A DNA stretch of 64,000 nucleotides from Burkholderia sp. Bp8992 (GCF_003853705.1 NZ_QTQI01000005.1:248001-312000), one strand, 5' to 3'. Positions 36,447 through 45,605 are shown, counted from the first letter of the stretch. Notes: generated from the sequence alone by a model not told the origin. Program-made: numbers and translations.

Positions 36447-36481
36447 TGAACAATTGTATTATTCAAATAAACATTTGTTCA
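36447..36481. promoter_or_regulatory. SorC-type operator, inverted pair upstream of the PTS operon
   Basis: TGAACAATTGT (36447-36457) and ACATTTGTTCA (36471-36481) are inverted halves 13 nt apart with one mismatch. The right half is identical to the core before the SorC gene. Centred about 90 nt before the GutM start. Confidence 0.72.
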
Positions 36482-36554
36482 AATGGCGGCGCGAAATAGC
36501 CCGCCAGATTCGTACCATTTGTTAAAGCAGCTCGCGCGAGGCAGGAGACACGCA

Positions 36555-36971
36555 ATGGAACTCGTACGGTTTGGCTTACTGGCATTGGCGGTTACGTGGG
36601 CGCTGCAGCTCATCGCCGGGTGGGCCCATATGCGCTACTACAGGGACACGCTCAGAAAGACGGCGCGCACGTGGGGCGACGGGTTCCTCGGCGTGGGAAC
36701 GTTCAAGCCGCGGATCGGGCGTGGCGCGGTTGCGATCGTCGTCATCAGTGACGATCGCATTGTCAGGCAAGTATTGGCCATGTCCGGACTGACTGTGTTT
36801 GCTCGCTTTGAAGCGCTTTCCGGATTCAACGGCGGGTCAATCGGCGAGTTTCAGCAACATGTGGCGTCCTCGGCGCTTGCGCCGCGTCTCAGGCACGCGC
36901 TACACAGTGCGCTCGACATGGCTTGCAGAACCGCGAACGTCAGCGGTCCTATCGGTGCTGTGATTGAGTAG
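36555..36971 (+). CDS. gutM: Glucitol operon activator GutM-like protein
   Basis: 138-aa protein with one N-terminal membrane helix (LVRFGLLALAVTWALQLIAGW), then a soluble domain containing RTWGDGFLGVGTFKPRIGRGAVAIVVISDD, the typical GutM core. In E. coli GutM is an auxiliary activator of the glucitol operon. The ATG at 36555 is selected because AGGAGA lies 6 nt upstream; an ATG at 36483 falls right after the operator and lacks a ribosome site. First gene of the PTS operon, 83 nt before the IIC gene. Confidence 0.88.
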   Translation: MELVRFGLLALAVTWALQLIAGWAHMRYYRDTLRKTARTWGDGFLGVGTFKPRIGRGAVAIVVISDDRIVRQVLAMSGLTVFARFEALSGFNGGSIGEFQQHVASSALAPRLRHALHSALDMACRTANVSGPIGAVIE

Positions 36972-37054
36972 ACGAGCGCTGTAAAGCTCGCAGGTCGCAG
37001 CGCTGTTTTGATTCACGCATCTGTTGCACATCACAACTTCATCAGGAGACAACC

Positions 37055-37609
37055 ATGAATCCACTGGATTTTCTTACTCATGCCGCCGAGGCGTTCATCG
37101 GTGTATTCAACGCAGGCGGAAAGACGTTCGTCGGTTTTGTTACAGGTATTTTGCCGACACTGATCGTGCTGCTCACCGCGGTCTACACGATCATCGCGCT
37201 GGTGGGAGAGGAGCGGATTCAGGGATTGGCTCGTTTCCTTTCGAAGAACATCGTGACGCGATATTCGCTGCTGCCGTTACTCGCGATGTTCTTTCTGACC
37301 AATCCGATGGCTTACACGTTCGGTGTCTTCCTTGAAGAGCGTCACAAACCCGCGTTCTACGATTCCGCGGTGTCCTTGTGTCATCCGATCACTGGCTTGT
37401 TTCCGCACTGCAACCCCGGCGAGCTGTTCGTCTGGCTTGGCGTGGCAGCAGGTATCACGAAGCTCGCTGAAACCCATGCCGCACCGTTTTCGTTGCCGAA
37501 ACTCGCGCTCTTCTACCTGGGCGTCGGCCTTTTCGTCAATCTCCTGAAAGGGGTGCTGACCGAAGCGATCACCCGCATGATCGCCAAGCGCGAAGGCATC
37601 ACGCTTTGA
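37055..37609 (+). CDS. srlA: PTS glucitol/sorbitol-type transporter subunit IIC (IIC2)
   Basis: Membrane subunit (184 aa) closely following E. coli SrlA along its length: an FIGVFNAGGKTFVGFVTGILPTLIVLL start, then NPMAYTFGVF, SLCHPITGLFPHCNPGELFVWLGVAAGI and a C-terminal ALFYLGVGLFVNLLKG helix. It forms the sugar-translocation channel with SrlE. The ATG at 37055 follows an AGGAGAC site. The actual substrate may be another polyol, as Gut-type systems are the only family with this split arrangement. Confidence 0.95.
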   Translation: MNPLDFLTHAAEAFIGVFNAGGKTFVGFVTGILPTLIVLLTAVYTIIALVGEERIQGLARFLSKNIVTRYSLLPLLAMFFLTNPMAYTFGVFLEERHKPAFYDSAVSLCHPITGLFPHCNPGELFVWLGVAAGITKLAETHAAPFSLPKLALFYLGVGLFVNLLKGVLTEAITRMIAKREGITL

Positions 37610-37653
37610 ACTCGACACGATAAAACACGAGAAATCACCTGGAGGAGAACGAA

Positions 37654-38670
37654 ATGGATGCGCGTACATACAAGGCTGTTCAGGTTCGAAAAGGACCCAA
37701 CGGCTGGGGAGGTCCACTCGTCATCGCACCGACGGTGGAGCGCAACAAGATCGTGGCCGTGACCGGAGGAGATATTCCGAAGGTGGCGCAGCGGCTGGCG
37801 GATTTGACCGGAGCAACGGTCGTGGACGGCTTCCGCAATCCGCCGCTCGAATCGGAAATCGCGGCTGTCGTGATCGATTGCGGGGGAACCGCGCGGTGCG
37901 GCGTATATCCGCGAAAGCGCATCCCGACCATCAATCTGAGTCCGGTCGGGCAGTCGGGCCCACTTGCGCAATTCATTACCGAAGACATCTATGTGTCGGG
38001 CGTCGAATTGAACAGCTTGCAGTCCGTTGACGACGACGCGTCGAACGTCGACGTGCATCGCGCCGCTTTCGCGAGCGGCGACGCACCGCCCGCCGCAACG
38101 CCCTTACCGGCCGAACCGCGAACCGGGGCAGGCCACGGCGGCTTCGTCGGGATGATCACGTCGGTCGGCCGAGGCATGGGTGGTGTCGTGAATGTGCTGT
38201 TCACGAGCGGGCGCAAGTCGATCGATACCGTCATTCGCAACGTGCTGCCGTTCATGGCGTTCGTGACGATGTTGATCGGCGTAATCAATTCGACCGGGGT
38301 GGGAACCGGGCTCGCTCATCTGCTTTCGCCGCTGGCGGGCAATATCGTCGGCCTCGTGATCCTGTCGGCGATCTGCGGTCTTCCGTTCTTGTCGCCCGTA
38401 CTCGGACCGGGAGCGGTGATCGCGCAAGTCATCGGCGCGGCAATCATCGGGCCGGCCATCGGCAATGGCACGATTCCGCCGCATATGGCGCTGCCGGCGC
38501 TGTTCGCGTATGACACCCAGGTTGGTTGTGATTTCGTGCCGGTCGGGATGGCACTCGGCGAAGCGAAACCGGAGACGATTCGCGTCGGCGTGCCGGCCGT
38601 ACTGATCAGTCGCCAGATCATGGGACCGGTCTCGGTGTTGATCGCCTGGGTGGTCAGCTTTGCTCTCTAA
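37654..38670 (+). CDS. srlE: PTS glucitol/sorbitol-type transporter subunit IIB-IIC1
   Basis: 338-aa subunit. The N-terminal IIB domain carries the phosphorylated cysteine in [16 protein letters not shown] (first Cys), and [11 protein letters not shown] near the start is typical of SrlE. A Pro/Ala-rich linker precedes the membrane domain from about residue 165 ([51 protein letters not shown]). It receives phosphate from SrlB and transfers it to the incoming sugar alcohol. GGAGGAGA precedes the ATG at 37654. Confidence 0.95.
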   Translation: MDARTYKAVQVRKGPNGWGGPLVIAPTVERNKIVAVTGGDIPKVAQRLADLTGATVVDGFRNPPLESEIAAVVIDCGGTARCGVYPRKRIPTINLSPVGQSGPLAQFITEDIYVSGVELNSLQSVDDDASNVDVHRAAFASGDAPPAATPLPAEPRTGAGHGGFVGMITSVGRGMGGVVNVLFTSGRKSIDTVIRNVLPFMAFVTMLIGVINSTGVGTGLAHLLSPLAGNIVGLVILSAICGLPFLSPVLGPGAVIAQVIGAAIIGPAIGNGTIPPHMALPALFAYDTQVGCDFVPVGMALGEAKPETIRVGVPAVLISRQIMGPVSVLIAWVVSFAL

Positions 38671-38689
38671 AAACATCTTGAGGTCACGC

Positions 38690-39067
38690 ATGCATTACTA
38701 CAAGACAATCATTTCCAGTATCGGCGAAGAGGTGGAGTCCCTTCTCGAAGGTGGCGTGCTGATTTTGTATTCGGATGGCGCGCCTTCTGAACTGGCTGAA
38801 GTGTCGGTTCTTCACCGCGTAGAGCAGGCGCACAGCCATGCGCCGCGTATCGGTTCCGTGCTGCGCATCGGCGAAATTTCCGCGATCGTGACTGCCGTTG
38901 GGCCGTCGGCCTGGAACAAGGTGAGCGAACTGGGTCATGTCGTCATCACGTTCAATGGAGCCCATTCGGCGGAGCGCCCGGGAGAGATCTGCGCATCGAC
39001 GGTCGATTTTGAACGGCTCTTCAAGAACATGCAGAAAGGGACCGTCATCGAGATCGTTGACGCCTGA
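38690..39067 (+). CDS. srlB: PTS glucitol/sorbitol-type transporter subunit IIA
   Basis: Cytoplasmic phosphocarrier (125 aa). The probable phosphorylated residue is His42 in AEVSVLHRVEQ; the fold continues through GSVLRIGEISAIVTAVG, and a C-terminal GTVIEIVDA strand. It takes phosphate from the HPr domain of the next gene's product and passes it to SrlE. The ATG at 38690 lies 19 nt after the SrlE stop with a GAGG site. Confidence 0.93.
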   Translation: MHYYKTIISSIGEEVESLLEGGVLILYSDGAPSELAEVSVLHRVEQAHSHAPRIGSVLRIGEISAIVTAVGPSAWNKVSELGHVVITFNGAHSAERPGEICASTVDFERLFKNMQKGTVIEIVDA

Positions 39068-39118
39068 ATTGCGCCGACGTCAATCGTCGTCACCCACGGA
39101 ATACGAAAAGGCATCGTC

Positions 39119-41095
39119 ATGTTGGAAACTCAGGTTGTTGTCAAGGTACACGAGGGTCTGCACGCGCGCCCCGCGACGCAATTCGCAAAGCTTGCGAAGG
39201 AGTTCAATAGCGCGCTGAAAATCGGGAGAGGCGATGCATGGGCGGACGCGAAGAGCGCCGTGAAGCTCATGTTGCTAGGCGTGAAGCAGGACGAGCAGAT
39301 ACTTCTCCGAGCGGACGGCGAAGACGAATGCGAGGCGGTCGACAGGTTGACGCAATTTCTGTCGAATGTCAGCGCAATCGTGCAGGGCGCCACTGCGCCG
39401 GACGGCCATCGCGGGTCCGACAGTTCAGCGACGGCTCCGAGAGCGTTCAAGCACACGGCCGCCGCGCCATCCGTCGACGATGCCGATTCTCCGGGCGCAT
39501 TGAAAGGTGTTCCGGCGAGTGAGGGTCTGGCATTTGGCGTTGCGCTCGCGTATGTTCGTGACGAGCTCGTGGTCGATCGCCAGTTCGTGTCGGAACACGA
39601 GGTAGCAGACGAGGCCGCGCGATTCACCGCGACGCTCGAGTCCACTTTGGCTGCGATGCTGGAGCCGGGCGACGGGACGATGGGAAACGAGATCATCGAG
39701 GCGATCGCCGATGTCGCAAGGAGCGACGACTATGCGGGCACCATTCGCGAACTCATTGCAACGCGGTGGAGCGCGGCGGCGGCTACGCTGAAATGCGGGC
39801 AGGATCTGGCGTTCGCGTTCGAATCGATGACGGACGAGTATCTTCGTAGCCGCGCCGACGACATTCGCGGCCTGACGCGCGAGATCGTGGCCGTGCTTCT
39901 TGGCAAGCAGCAGAAGTCGCTGCGGGAACTGGACGTACCGAGCATTATCCTTGCCGAGGAACTGTCCGCGCCGGATCTCGCGCGCGCGAACCTCGCCAAT
40001 ATCCTCGGAATCGTCTGCACATCCGGCAGCGCGACGTCTCACGTTGCGATCATCGCACGCTCGCATGGCATTCCGGCAGTTCTGGGTCTGCCGATCGACA
40101 AGGACAGGCTGAGATCGGTCGCGCGCGTATCGATCGACGGCACGACCGGGGAGGTTTGGCTCGACCATTCGGACGAGCATGAAAAGGAGCTATCGAGCCG
40201 CATCGAGGCGCAGCGCGAACAGCAATCGGCGCTCCTTGCTTATCGGGACGTCGAGCCGAGCACTCGCGACGGACGCAAGATACAGATCGCCGCGAACATG
40301 GGTTCTCTGTCGGAGCTCGACTCGGCTCTGCAAGCCGGCGCGATGGGCGTGGGGCTATTCCGTACCGAGCTTTTGTTCATGGACCATCAGCGAGTGCCCA
40401 CGGAGGACGAGCAATACGAAGTTTATGCCACGCTCGCACAGCGCTTTCACCCGTGGCCCGTCATCATTCGGACGCTCGATGCTGGCGGCGACAAGCCGTT
40501 GCCGGGCATTCGCTTCCCGAAGGAGGAGAATCCATTTCTGGGGTGGCGAGGCATCCGGATGTGTCTTGACAGCCCTGAAGTGTTCGAGCCGCAACTGCGA
40601 GCGCTACTGCGTGCCACCGCGCACGGAAACATCTGCGTGATGTTGCCGATGGTCGACGATGTCGACGAGGTTCGCCGTACGAAGGCGATCATCGAGCGCA
40701 TCGCCGCGGAACTCACCGACGCGGGGGTGCCGTTTGCAGTTCCAAGGCTCGGCATCATGATCGAGACGCCGGCTGCGGTTCTCACTGCCGATTTGCTGGC
40801 GCAGGAGGTCGAGTTCTTCTCAATCGGTACCAACGACCTTACGCAATACGTCATGGCCGTCGATCGCATGAATCCCAGCCTTGCGTCGCTTTACAGGACC
40901 GAGCACCCGGCTGTCATTCAGGCGATCAGGATGGTGTGCGACGCGGCGAGGCGGGCGAACATCAGTGTCGGCGTGTGCGGTGAGGCTGCGTCCCGGCCAA
41001 ACATGATTCCCGTGTTCGTGAACTTGGGGGTCGACGAACTCAGTATGAGTCCCAACTCGATACTGCGTGCAAAAAAAATCGTGACGGAACTCTGA
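39119..41095 (+). CDS. HPr-EI fusion: phosphoenolpyruvate-protein phosphotransferase
   Basis: 658-aa fusion of the two general PTS proteins. HPr domain 1-90: active His15 in GLHARPATQFAKLAKEF and Ser46 in DAKSAVKLMLLG. After a 40-residue linker the enzyme I part begins (LKGVPASEGLAFGVALAYV). Its phosphohistidine is His308 in TSGSATSHVAIIARSHGIPAVLG, and the PEP-binding barrel has MGVGLFRTELLFMD, FRTEL, GTNDLTQYVMAVDR and the terminal Cys motif VGVCGEAAS. It makes the cluster independent of the cell's own EI and HPr. The ATG at 39119 follows a GAAAAGG site. Confidence 0.95.
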   Translation: MLETQVVVKVHEGLHARPATQFAKLAKEFNSALKIGRGDAWADAKSAVKLMLLGVKQDEQILLRADGEDECEAVDRLTQFLSNVSAIVQGATAPDGHRGSDSSATAPRAFKHTAAAPSVDDADSPGALKGVPASEGLAFGVALAYVRDELVVDRQFVSEHEVADEAARFTATLESTLAAMLEPGDGTMGNEIIEAIADVARSDDYAGTIRELIATRWSAAAATLKCGQDLAFAFESMTDEYLRSRADDIRGLTREIVAVLLGKQQKSLRELDVPSIILAEELSAPDLARANLANILGIVCTSGSATSHVAIIARSHGIPAVLGLPIDKDRLRSVARVSIDGTTGEVWLDHSDEHEKELSSRIEAQREQQSALLAYRDVEPSTRDGRKIQIAANMGSLSELDSALQAGAMGVGLFRTELLFMDHQRVPTEDEQYEVYATLAQRFHPWPVIIRTLDAGGDKPLPGIRFPKEENPFLGWRGIRMCLDSPEVFEPQLRALLRATAHGNICVMLPMVDDVDEVRRTKAIIERIAAELTDAGVPFAVPRLGIMIETPAAVLTADLLAQEVEFFSIGTNDLTQYVMAVDRMNPSLASLYRTEHPAVIQAIRMVCDAARRANISVGVCGEAASRPNMIPVFVNLGVDELSMSPNSILRAKKIVTEL

Positions 41096-41904
41096 TTTCC
41101 GGATCGGAGAACGATAGGAGCGTGGCATCGACGGTCCACAAGATTCGTATTTGCCACTGCTTCACACATTCGGCTGGATCCACGAGGTGCCGGACGACCT
41201 GTCTGACCCTACGGGTATCCAGTCTTGTCGGGTTGTTTCACTATGCCTCCCGAACTGCTTCGTGGTCGACATGGCGCGATTCGAGGAGGCGATTTTGCCG
41301 GATGGAACTGCAAGCCCGTCTTCGCGAACACGCGCAGGCTTCACAGCATCGGCGCTGATGCGCCCACACCCACAATTGCATCTCCGGCCGATCCGTCGCG
41401 TCGCCGGGTTCATCATCACGGGAAGCTCGGCACGTTTGTAATCGCACGATGCCGAGCCGGATGCGCGTCGCGCCGCTCTGTCGCTGGCGAGAGCCGTTCG
41501 AGCTTTCCCCAAAATTGTCTGGTTTCCTTCCGCGGTTCGTCCAGTCGAGCGTCTGCATCAAGAACGGGCGACGAGCCGCGAGGTGAAACGTTCGGCCGCA
41601 CCACCTGCAGCGAAGCTGCTCGCCGCGCAGACCCGGTTCTCCAGCGTCCGGCGTGTGCGGTCTCACCCCCGCTGCGTTCCACCCAGGCATACCGGGCGAT
41701 GTCGGTGTAATCCCTGATCATCATTTAGCCTTGTATTACCTGCCGGACGACTGCCATCGCTACAGTCCGGTTTAACAGCTGACGACGGCAGGCGCAACAG
41801 ATTCGCGGCGATTGGAACGAGCGGCGTGGCAACGCTTCTGACGCCGTGCACGCTTACTGTCGGTCTGCAAGTGAGCCGGCGCAAATCACCCACAAAGAGC
41901 ATCT
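41096..41904. other. 809-bp stretch without a recognised gene
   Basis: Several overlapping open frames exist on both strands (for example 41241-41690 minus, 41225-41710 plus), but none has a ribosome site, recognisable motif or credible amino-acid profile. The long gap in otherwise packed DNA, at the border between the PTS regulon and the GMC dehydrogenase cluster, could be the scar of a deleted or decayed gene or mobile element. No terminal repeats were found by eye. Confidence 0.5.
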
Positions 41905-42285
41905 ATGTCATTGAAGCCCAGTTCTCGCCCGCGAGCGACGCATTGTGCAGTTGGCATCGTCACCATATTTGCAATGATCGGTTCGTGTTTGCTCACGACG
42001 AAGCACGTTGATGCTGCCGAGACGGCCGATTCCGCGGCCGGCCAGGCGAAGTTTGCCTTGTGCATAGCCTGTCACGGTGCGGATGGCCGTACTCCGACAT
42101 CGCCCGGCTTTCCGAAGATTGGCGGTCAGAATCCATCGTATGTAGCGGCCGCGTTGCACGCATACAAAAGCGGGCAACGCAATGGAGGCCTTGCCCACAT
42201 CATGCAGTCCATGGCCGAGGCGCTCAGCGACCAGGATATCGACAATCTGGCATCGTATATCGCAACCCTGGGTGCCGACAAGTAG
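41905..42285 (+). CDS. Periplasmic class I cytochrome c
   Basis: 126-aa precursor. A long signal peptide (hydrophobic VGIVTIFAMIGSCLL, cleavage likely near VDAAE) exports it to the periplasm. One haem site, CIACH, follows FAL; an axial Met is available in HIMQSMAEAL. The GGLAHIMQ and DIDNLASYIATLGA segments are typical of cytochrome c553-like carriers. It may accept electrons from the GMC dehydrogenase downstream, although those enzymes usually use a larger triheme subunit. Confidence 0.88.
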   Translation: MSLKPSSRPRATHCAVGIVTIFAMIGSCLLTTKHVDAAETADSAAGQAKFALCIACHGADGRTPTSPGFPKIGGQNPSYVAAALHAYKSGQRNGGLAHIMQSMAEALSDQDIDNLASYIATLGADK

Positions 42286-42336
42286 ACGACGGTCCTCGCG
42301 GCTTTTCCTCCCACTCGACCTGAAAGGAAACGAAAG

Positions 42337-42915
42337 ATGTCCAAGCGCATTCTTATCATCGCCGGCGATTTTGTCGAGGATTATGAACTGATGGTGCCGT
42401 TCCAGGCTTTGACCGCCGTGGGACATACGGTGCACGTCGTCGCACCGGAGAAGTGTGCGGGAGAAACGATCCGCACCGCCATTCACGATTTCGAAGGCGA
42501 CCAGACCTATACGGAAAAGCGAGGTCACAACTTTACGTTGAACGCCGACTTCAATTTGACGGACCCCGCGCAATACGATGCGTTGCTCGTTCCGGGGGGG
42601 CGCGCACCCGAGTATCTCCGGCTGAACGCGAACGTCATTGCATGGGTGCGTCATTTTGCCGAGGCGAACAAACCCGTTGCGTCCGTATGTCATGGCGCGC
42701 AGTTGCTTGCTGCTGCGGGAGTCATCGAAGGGCGTCGCATTTCGGCCTATCCGGCGTGCGAACCGGAGGTCAAGCTGGCGGGGGCGCACTACGCGCCGCT
42801 TGACTGGCCCGATGCCGTCACGGACGGCAACTTCGTGACGGCCCCTGCGTGGACTGCGCACGCGAACTGGCTCGCGCAGTTTTTCACTTTGCTCGGCACG
42901 ACGGTTACACATTGA
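42337..42915 (+). CDS. DJ-1/PfpI family protein
   Basis: 192-aa protein of the glutamine-amidotransferase-like DJ-1/PfpI fold. The reactive Cys lies in the nucleophile elbow [13 protein letters not shown], with the conserved Glu in [14 protein letters not shown]. Family members are glyoxalase III/deglycases, chaperones or proteases. The glyoxalase I gene 10 nt downstream points to detoxification of reactive 2-oxoaldehydes in this cluster. A GAAAGGAAA site precedes the ATG. Confidence 0.9.
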   Translation: MSKRILIIAGDFVEDYELMVPFQALTAVGHTVHVVAPEKCAGETIRTAIHDFEGDQTYTEKRGHNFTLNADFNLTDPAQYDALLVPGGRAPEYLRLNANVIAWVRHFAEANKPVASVCHGAQLLAAAGVIEGRRISAYPACEPEVKLAGAHYAPLDWPDAVTDGNFVTAPAWTAHANWLAQFFTLLGTTVTH

Positions 42916-42925
42916 GCGGGGTCCC

Positions 42926-43324
42926 ATGTCCAAATTCATTCACACGATGATCCGTGTGCGCGACCTCGATCTGGCGCTGAAATTCTACGACACCGTGCTC
43001 GGAATGACGCCGAGTCATCGGCTCGATTTCGACGACTTCTCGCTCGTTTATCTGCGCAACGACGAGGCCGACGCGGAGATCGAACTTACGTGGAACAAGG
43101 GGCGAGACACGCCCTACACCCATGGCGACGGCTATGGACACATCGCCGTCGCAGTGACCGACGCGCATGCGGAGCGCGAACGGCTGTGCGCGCGAGGAAT
43201 CGAGCCGAAGGAGCTGCGCGAATTCAGAACGGATGAAGGTGAATTGCTAGCGCGTTATTTCTTTATCGAGGATCCGGACGGCTACAAGATCGAAGTGCTG
43301 GAAAAGCACGGGCACTATCGCTAG
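42926..43324 (+). CDS. Lactoylglutathione lyase (glyoxalase I) family protein
   Basis: 132-aa VOC-fold enzyme. The four metal ligands expected of glyoxalase I are visible: His6 (FIHTMIRV), Glu in AEIELTWN, His in GYGHIAVAV and Glu in YKIEVLEK. The YDTVLGMTPSHRLDF and RYFFIEDPDGYKIE segments match GloA. Converts the methylglyoxal-glutathione hemithioacetal to lactoylglutathione. A second ring or scavenging step for toxic carbonyls made by sugar oxidation is plausible. Only 10 nt after the PfpI gene. Confidence 0.9.
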   Translation: MSKFIHTMIRVRDLDLALKFYDTVLGMTPSHRLDFDDFSLVYLRNDEADAEIELTWNKGRDTPYTHGDGYGHIAVAVTDAHAERERLCARGIEPKELREFRTDEGELLARYFFIEDPDGYKIEVLEKHGHYR

Positions 43325-43386
43325 CCCGACGGCCCGCCCGCGCGTACGGACGCTCGACAGTCTGCGCGCCAACATGGAAGGAGACG

Positions 43387-44001
43387 ATGATGACAGGTAA
43401 GACGATACGAATCGCCCCGGACGCTGGAGGGGCGAGCGGGACGCGGATGCGGATTTCTCTCACGCGCCGCGACTTGCTGAAGGGCAGTGGCGTGCTGGTC
43501 GGCACGCTCGCGCTGTCGTCCACGCTTGCGATGTTAGCGCCCAGCCGCGTATGGGCGCTTGAACTCAAGCATCTCGACACGCATCAAGGCGCAGTCTTGC
43601 TCGCGATGGTCAGGCAGATATATCCGCATAAGACACTGGACGATGCCGTCTACGCGCTGGTCGTCAAGGATCTCGACGTGAGGGTCCGGAATGACGAGGC
43701 CACACGCAAGCAAATCGCCGATGGCGTGAAGGCGCTCGACAAAAAGGCGCGCGGCGGCGACTGGACGAAGCAGCCAGCGCAGTCGCAGGCAAGCGACATC
43801 AAGGCTATTTCGGCCACGTCGTTCTTCGAGACCGTGCGCAGCACGGCCGTTGTCTCGCTGTACAGCAATACGCTCGCGTATCGGCACTTCGGGTACGGCG
43901 CCAGCGAAGGCGACGGCGGCTACCTGTTCAAGGGATTCAACGATCTTGCGTGGCTGCCCAACCCGTCGGAGCAGGACAGTGGTCCTGTGCCGGCAGCGTG
44001 A
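43387..44001 (+). CDS. Small subunit of a membrane GMC dehydrogenase (gluconate 2-dehydrogenase subunit 3 type), Tat-exported
   Basis: 204-aa precursor with a twin-arginine signal (LTRRDLLKGSGVLVGTLALSSTLAM), so the folded complex is exported to the periplasm. The mature part shows the subunit-3 pattern: LLAMVRQIYPHKTLDDAVYA and FFETVRSTAVVSLYSN. In FAD-dependent glucose, fructose and gluconate dehydrogenases this subunit acts as hitch-hiker chaperone for the catalytic subunit. The ATG at 43387 follows AAGGAGA; a second ATG follows directly. Confidence 0.87.
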   Translation: MMTGKTIRIAPDAGGASGTRMRISLTRRDLLKGSGVLVGTLALSSTLAMLAPSRVWALELKHLDTHQGAVLLAMVRQIYPHKTLDDAVYALVVKDLDVRVRNDEATRKQIADGVKALDKKARGGDWTKQPAQSQASDIKAISATSFFETVRSTAVVSLYSNTLAYRHFGYGASEGDGGYLFKGFNDLAWLPNPSEQDSGPVPAA

Positions 44002-44018
44002 CGACGAGGAGAGCGAAT

Positions 44019-45605
44019 ATGGCAACGACTCAGGGCAGCAAGCGCTTTTCAAACGACGACAGTCATGTCGTCGTCGTCATTGGCTCGGGCGCGGGTGGGG
44101 GCACGCTTGCGAACGAACTCGCACAGAAGGGCATCGACGTCGTCGTGCTAGAGGCAGGTGCCCATAATACGCCGGCTGACTTCAAGACCGAGGAATGGGA
44201 CGCGTTCAGGCTCCTTTCATGGTTGGACCCGCGCACGACATCCGGGACATGGAGAGTTGCCAAGGACTTTCCGGCGCTGCCGGCATGGATCTGCAAGACT
44301 GTCGGTGGCACGACGACGCACTGGGCCGGCGCGAGCTTGCGCATTCAGCCGCACGAATTCAAGGCGAGAACGACCTATGGTGCGATCGACGGTGCAACGC
44401 TGCTCGACTGGCCCGTCACCCGCGCGGATCTTGATCCATACTACGACCGCGCGGAGAAGAAGATGGGCGTGACACGTACCAACGGCTTCCCGGGACTTCC
44501 GGGCAACAACAACTTCAAAGTGATGTTTGCGGGGGCATCGAAGGTTGGCTATCGCGAATGCAGTACGGGGCGCATGGCAATCAACAGCGTAAATCGCGAC
44601 GACCGCAGTCACTGTTACCAACGCGGCTTCTGCTTTCAGGGATGTCGGTTCAGTGCGAAATGGTCGACGCTCTACACCGAGATACCGAGAGCGCAGTCCA
44701 CAGGCCGTATGGAGCTACGTCCGAACTCCCATGTCGCGCGCATCGAGCACGACGCGCACGGCAAGGTCAACGCGGTCCTGTATTTCGATGCGAAAGGAAA
44801 GCTGCAGCGGCAAAAGGCACGTGTAGTCGCCGTCGCCGGGAATTCGATCGAAACACCGCGGTTGCTGCTCGCATCCGCATCGAGCCGCTATCCGAACGGC
44901 CTCGCCAACTCTTCAGACCAGGTGGGGCGCAACTACATGCGCCACACGACCGGCTCGGTGTACGCTGTCTTCGACAAAAAGGTTGAAATGTACAAGGGTA
45001 CGACGATGGCGGGCATCATCGAAGACGAAGCGCGCTTCGATCCGAAGCGCGGTTTCGCTGGGGGCTACCACATGGAGACGATTTCGCTCGGCTTACCGTT
45101 CTACGCTGCCTTTCTGAATCCCGGTACCTGGGGAGCCGACTTTACGAGCGCGATGGACGCGTATCCATACACGGCGGGTATGTGGATCGTTGGCGAGGAC
45201 ATGCCGCGTGCGAACAATCGTGTGACACTCAACCATCACGTCAAGGACAAGTTCGGTTTGCCCGTTGCCAACGTGCATTTCGATGATCATCCCAATGACC
45301 AGGCGATGCGCGAGCACGGGTTCAGGCAGGGTACTGCAGTCTATGAGGCGGCAGGCGCAAAGACGGTATACCGTGTGCCGCCTTATCCGTCGACGCACAA
45401 TCTCGGCACTGCGCGTATGAGTGCACGCGCGCAGGATGGCGTCTGTAACAGTTTCGGGCAAACGCATGACATTCCGAATCTGTTCATTTCGGATGGCAGC
45501 CAGTTCACGACTGGCGCCGGGGAAAACCCAACGCTAACCATCGTCGCCCTTGCTATTCGCCAGGCCGATTACATCGCAGGAAAGATGAGCCGGCGGGACA
45601 TCTGA
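44019..45605 (+). CDS. GMC oxidoreductase, catalytic FAD subunit of a periplasmic dehydrogenase
   Basis: 528-aa flavoprotein. The FAD motif IGSGAGGGTLANELA is at 21-35; KTVGGTTTHWAGASLRIQP near 93-111 and the C-terminal STHNLGTARMS (active-site His) and TTGAGENPTLTI are GMC hallmarks. Cysteines 199, 205 and 209 (CYQRGFCFQGC) are placed like those binding the [3Fe-4S] cluster in FAD-glucose and fructose dehydrogenases. It lacks its own signal and should be exported with the preceding Tat subunit. The ATG at 44019 has GAGGAGA upstream. Oxidises a sugar, sugar acid or polyol; substrate unknown. Confidence 0.92.
   Translation: MATTQGSKRFSNDDSHVVVVIGSGAGGGTLANELAQKGIDVVVLEAGAHNTPADFKTEEWDAFRLLSWLDPRTTSGTWRVAKDFPALPAWICKTVGGTTTHWAGASLRIQPHEFKARTTYGAIDGATLLDWPVTRADLDPYYDRAEKKMGVTRTNGFPGLPGNNNFKVMFAGASKVGYRECSTGRMAINSVNRDDRSHCYQRGFCFQGCRFSAKWSTLYTEIPRAQSTGRMELRPNSHVARIEHDAHGKVNAVLYFDAKGKLQRQKARVVAVAGNSIETPRLLLASASSRYPNGLANSSDQVGRNYMRHTTGSVYAVFDKKVEMYKGTTMAGIIEDEARFDPKRGFAGGYHMETISLGLPFYAAFLNPGTWGADFTSAMDAYPYTAGMWIVGEDMPRANNRVTLNHHVKDKFGLPVANVHFDDHPNDQAMREHGFRQGTAVYEAAGAKTVYRVPPYPSTHNLGTARMSARAQDGVCNSFGQTHDIPNLFISDGSQFTTGAGENPTLTIVALAIRQADYIAGKMSRRDI

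Noticed and set aside
41162-41710. Overlapping open frames on both strands, one with CRWCGRTFHL that recalls a zinc ribbon of a transposase
   Set aside because: No continuous transposase motifs, no terminal inverted repeats or target duplication; treated as non-coding.
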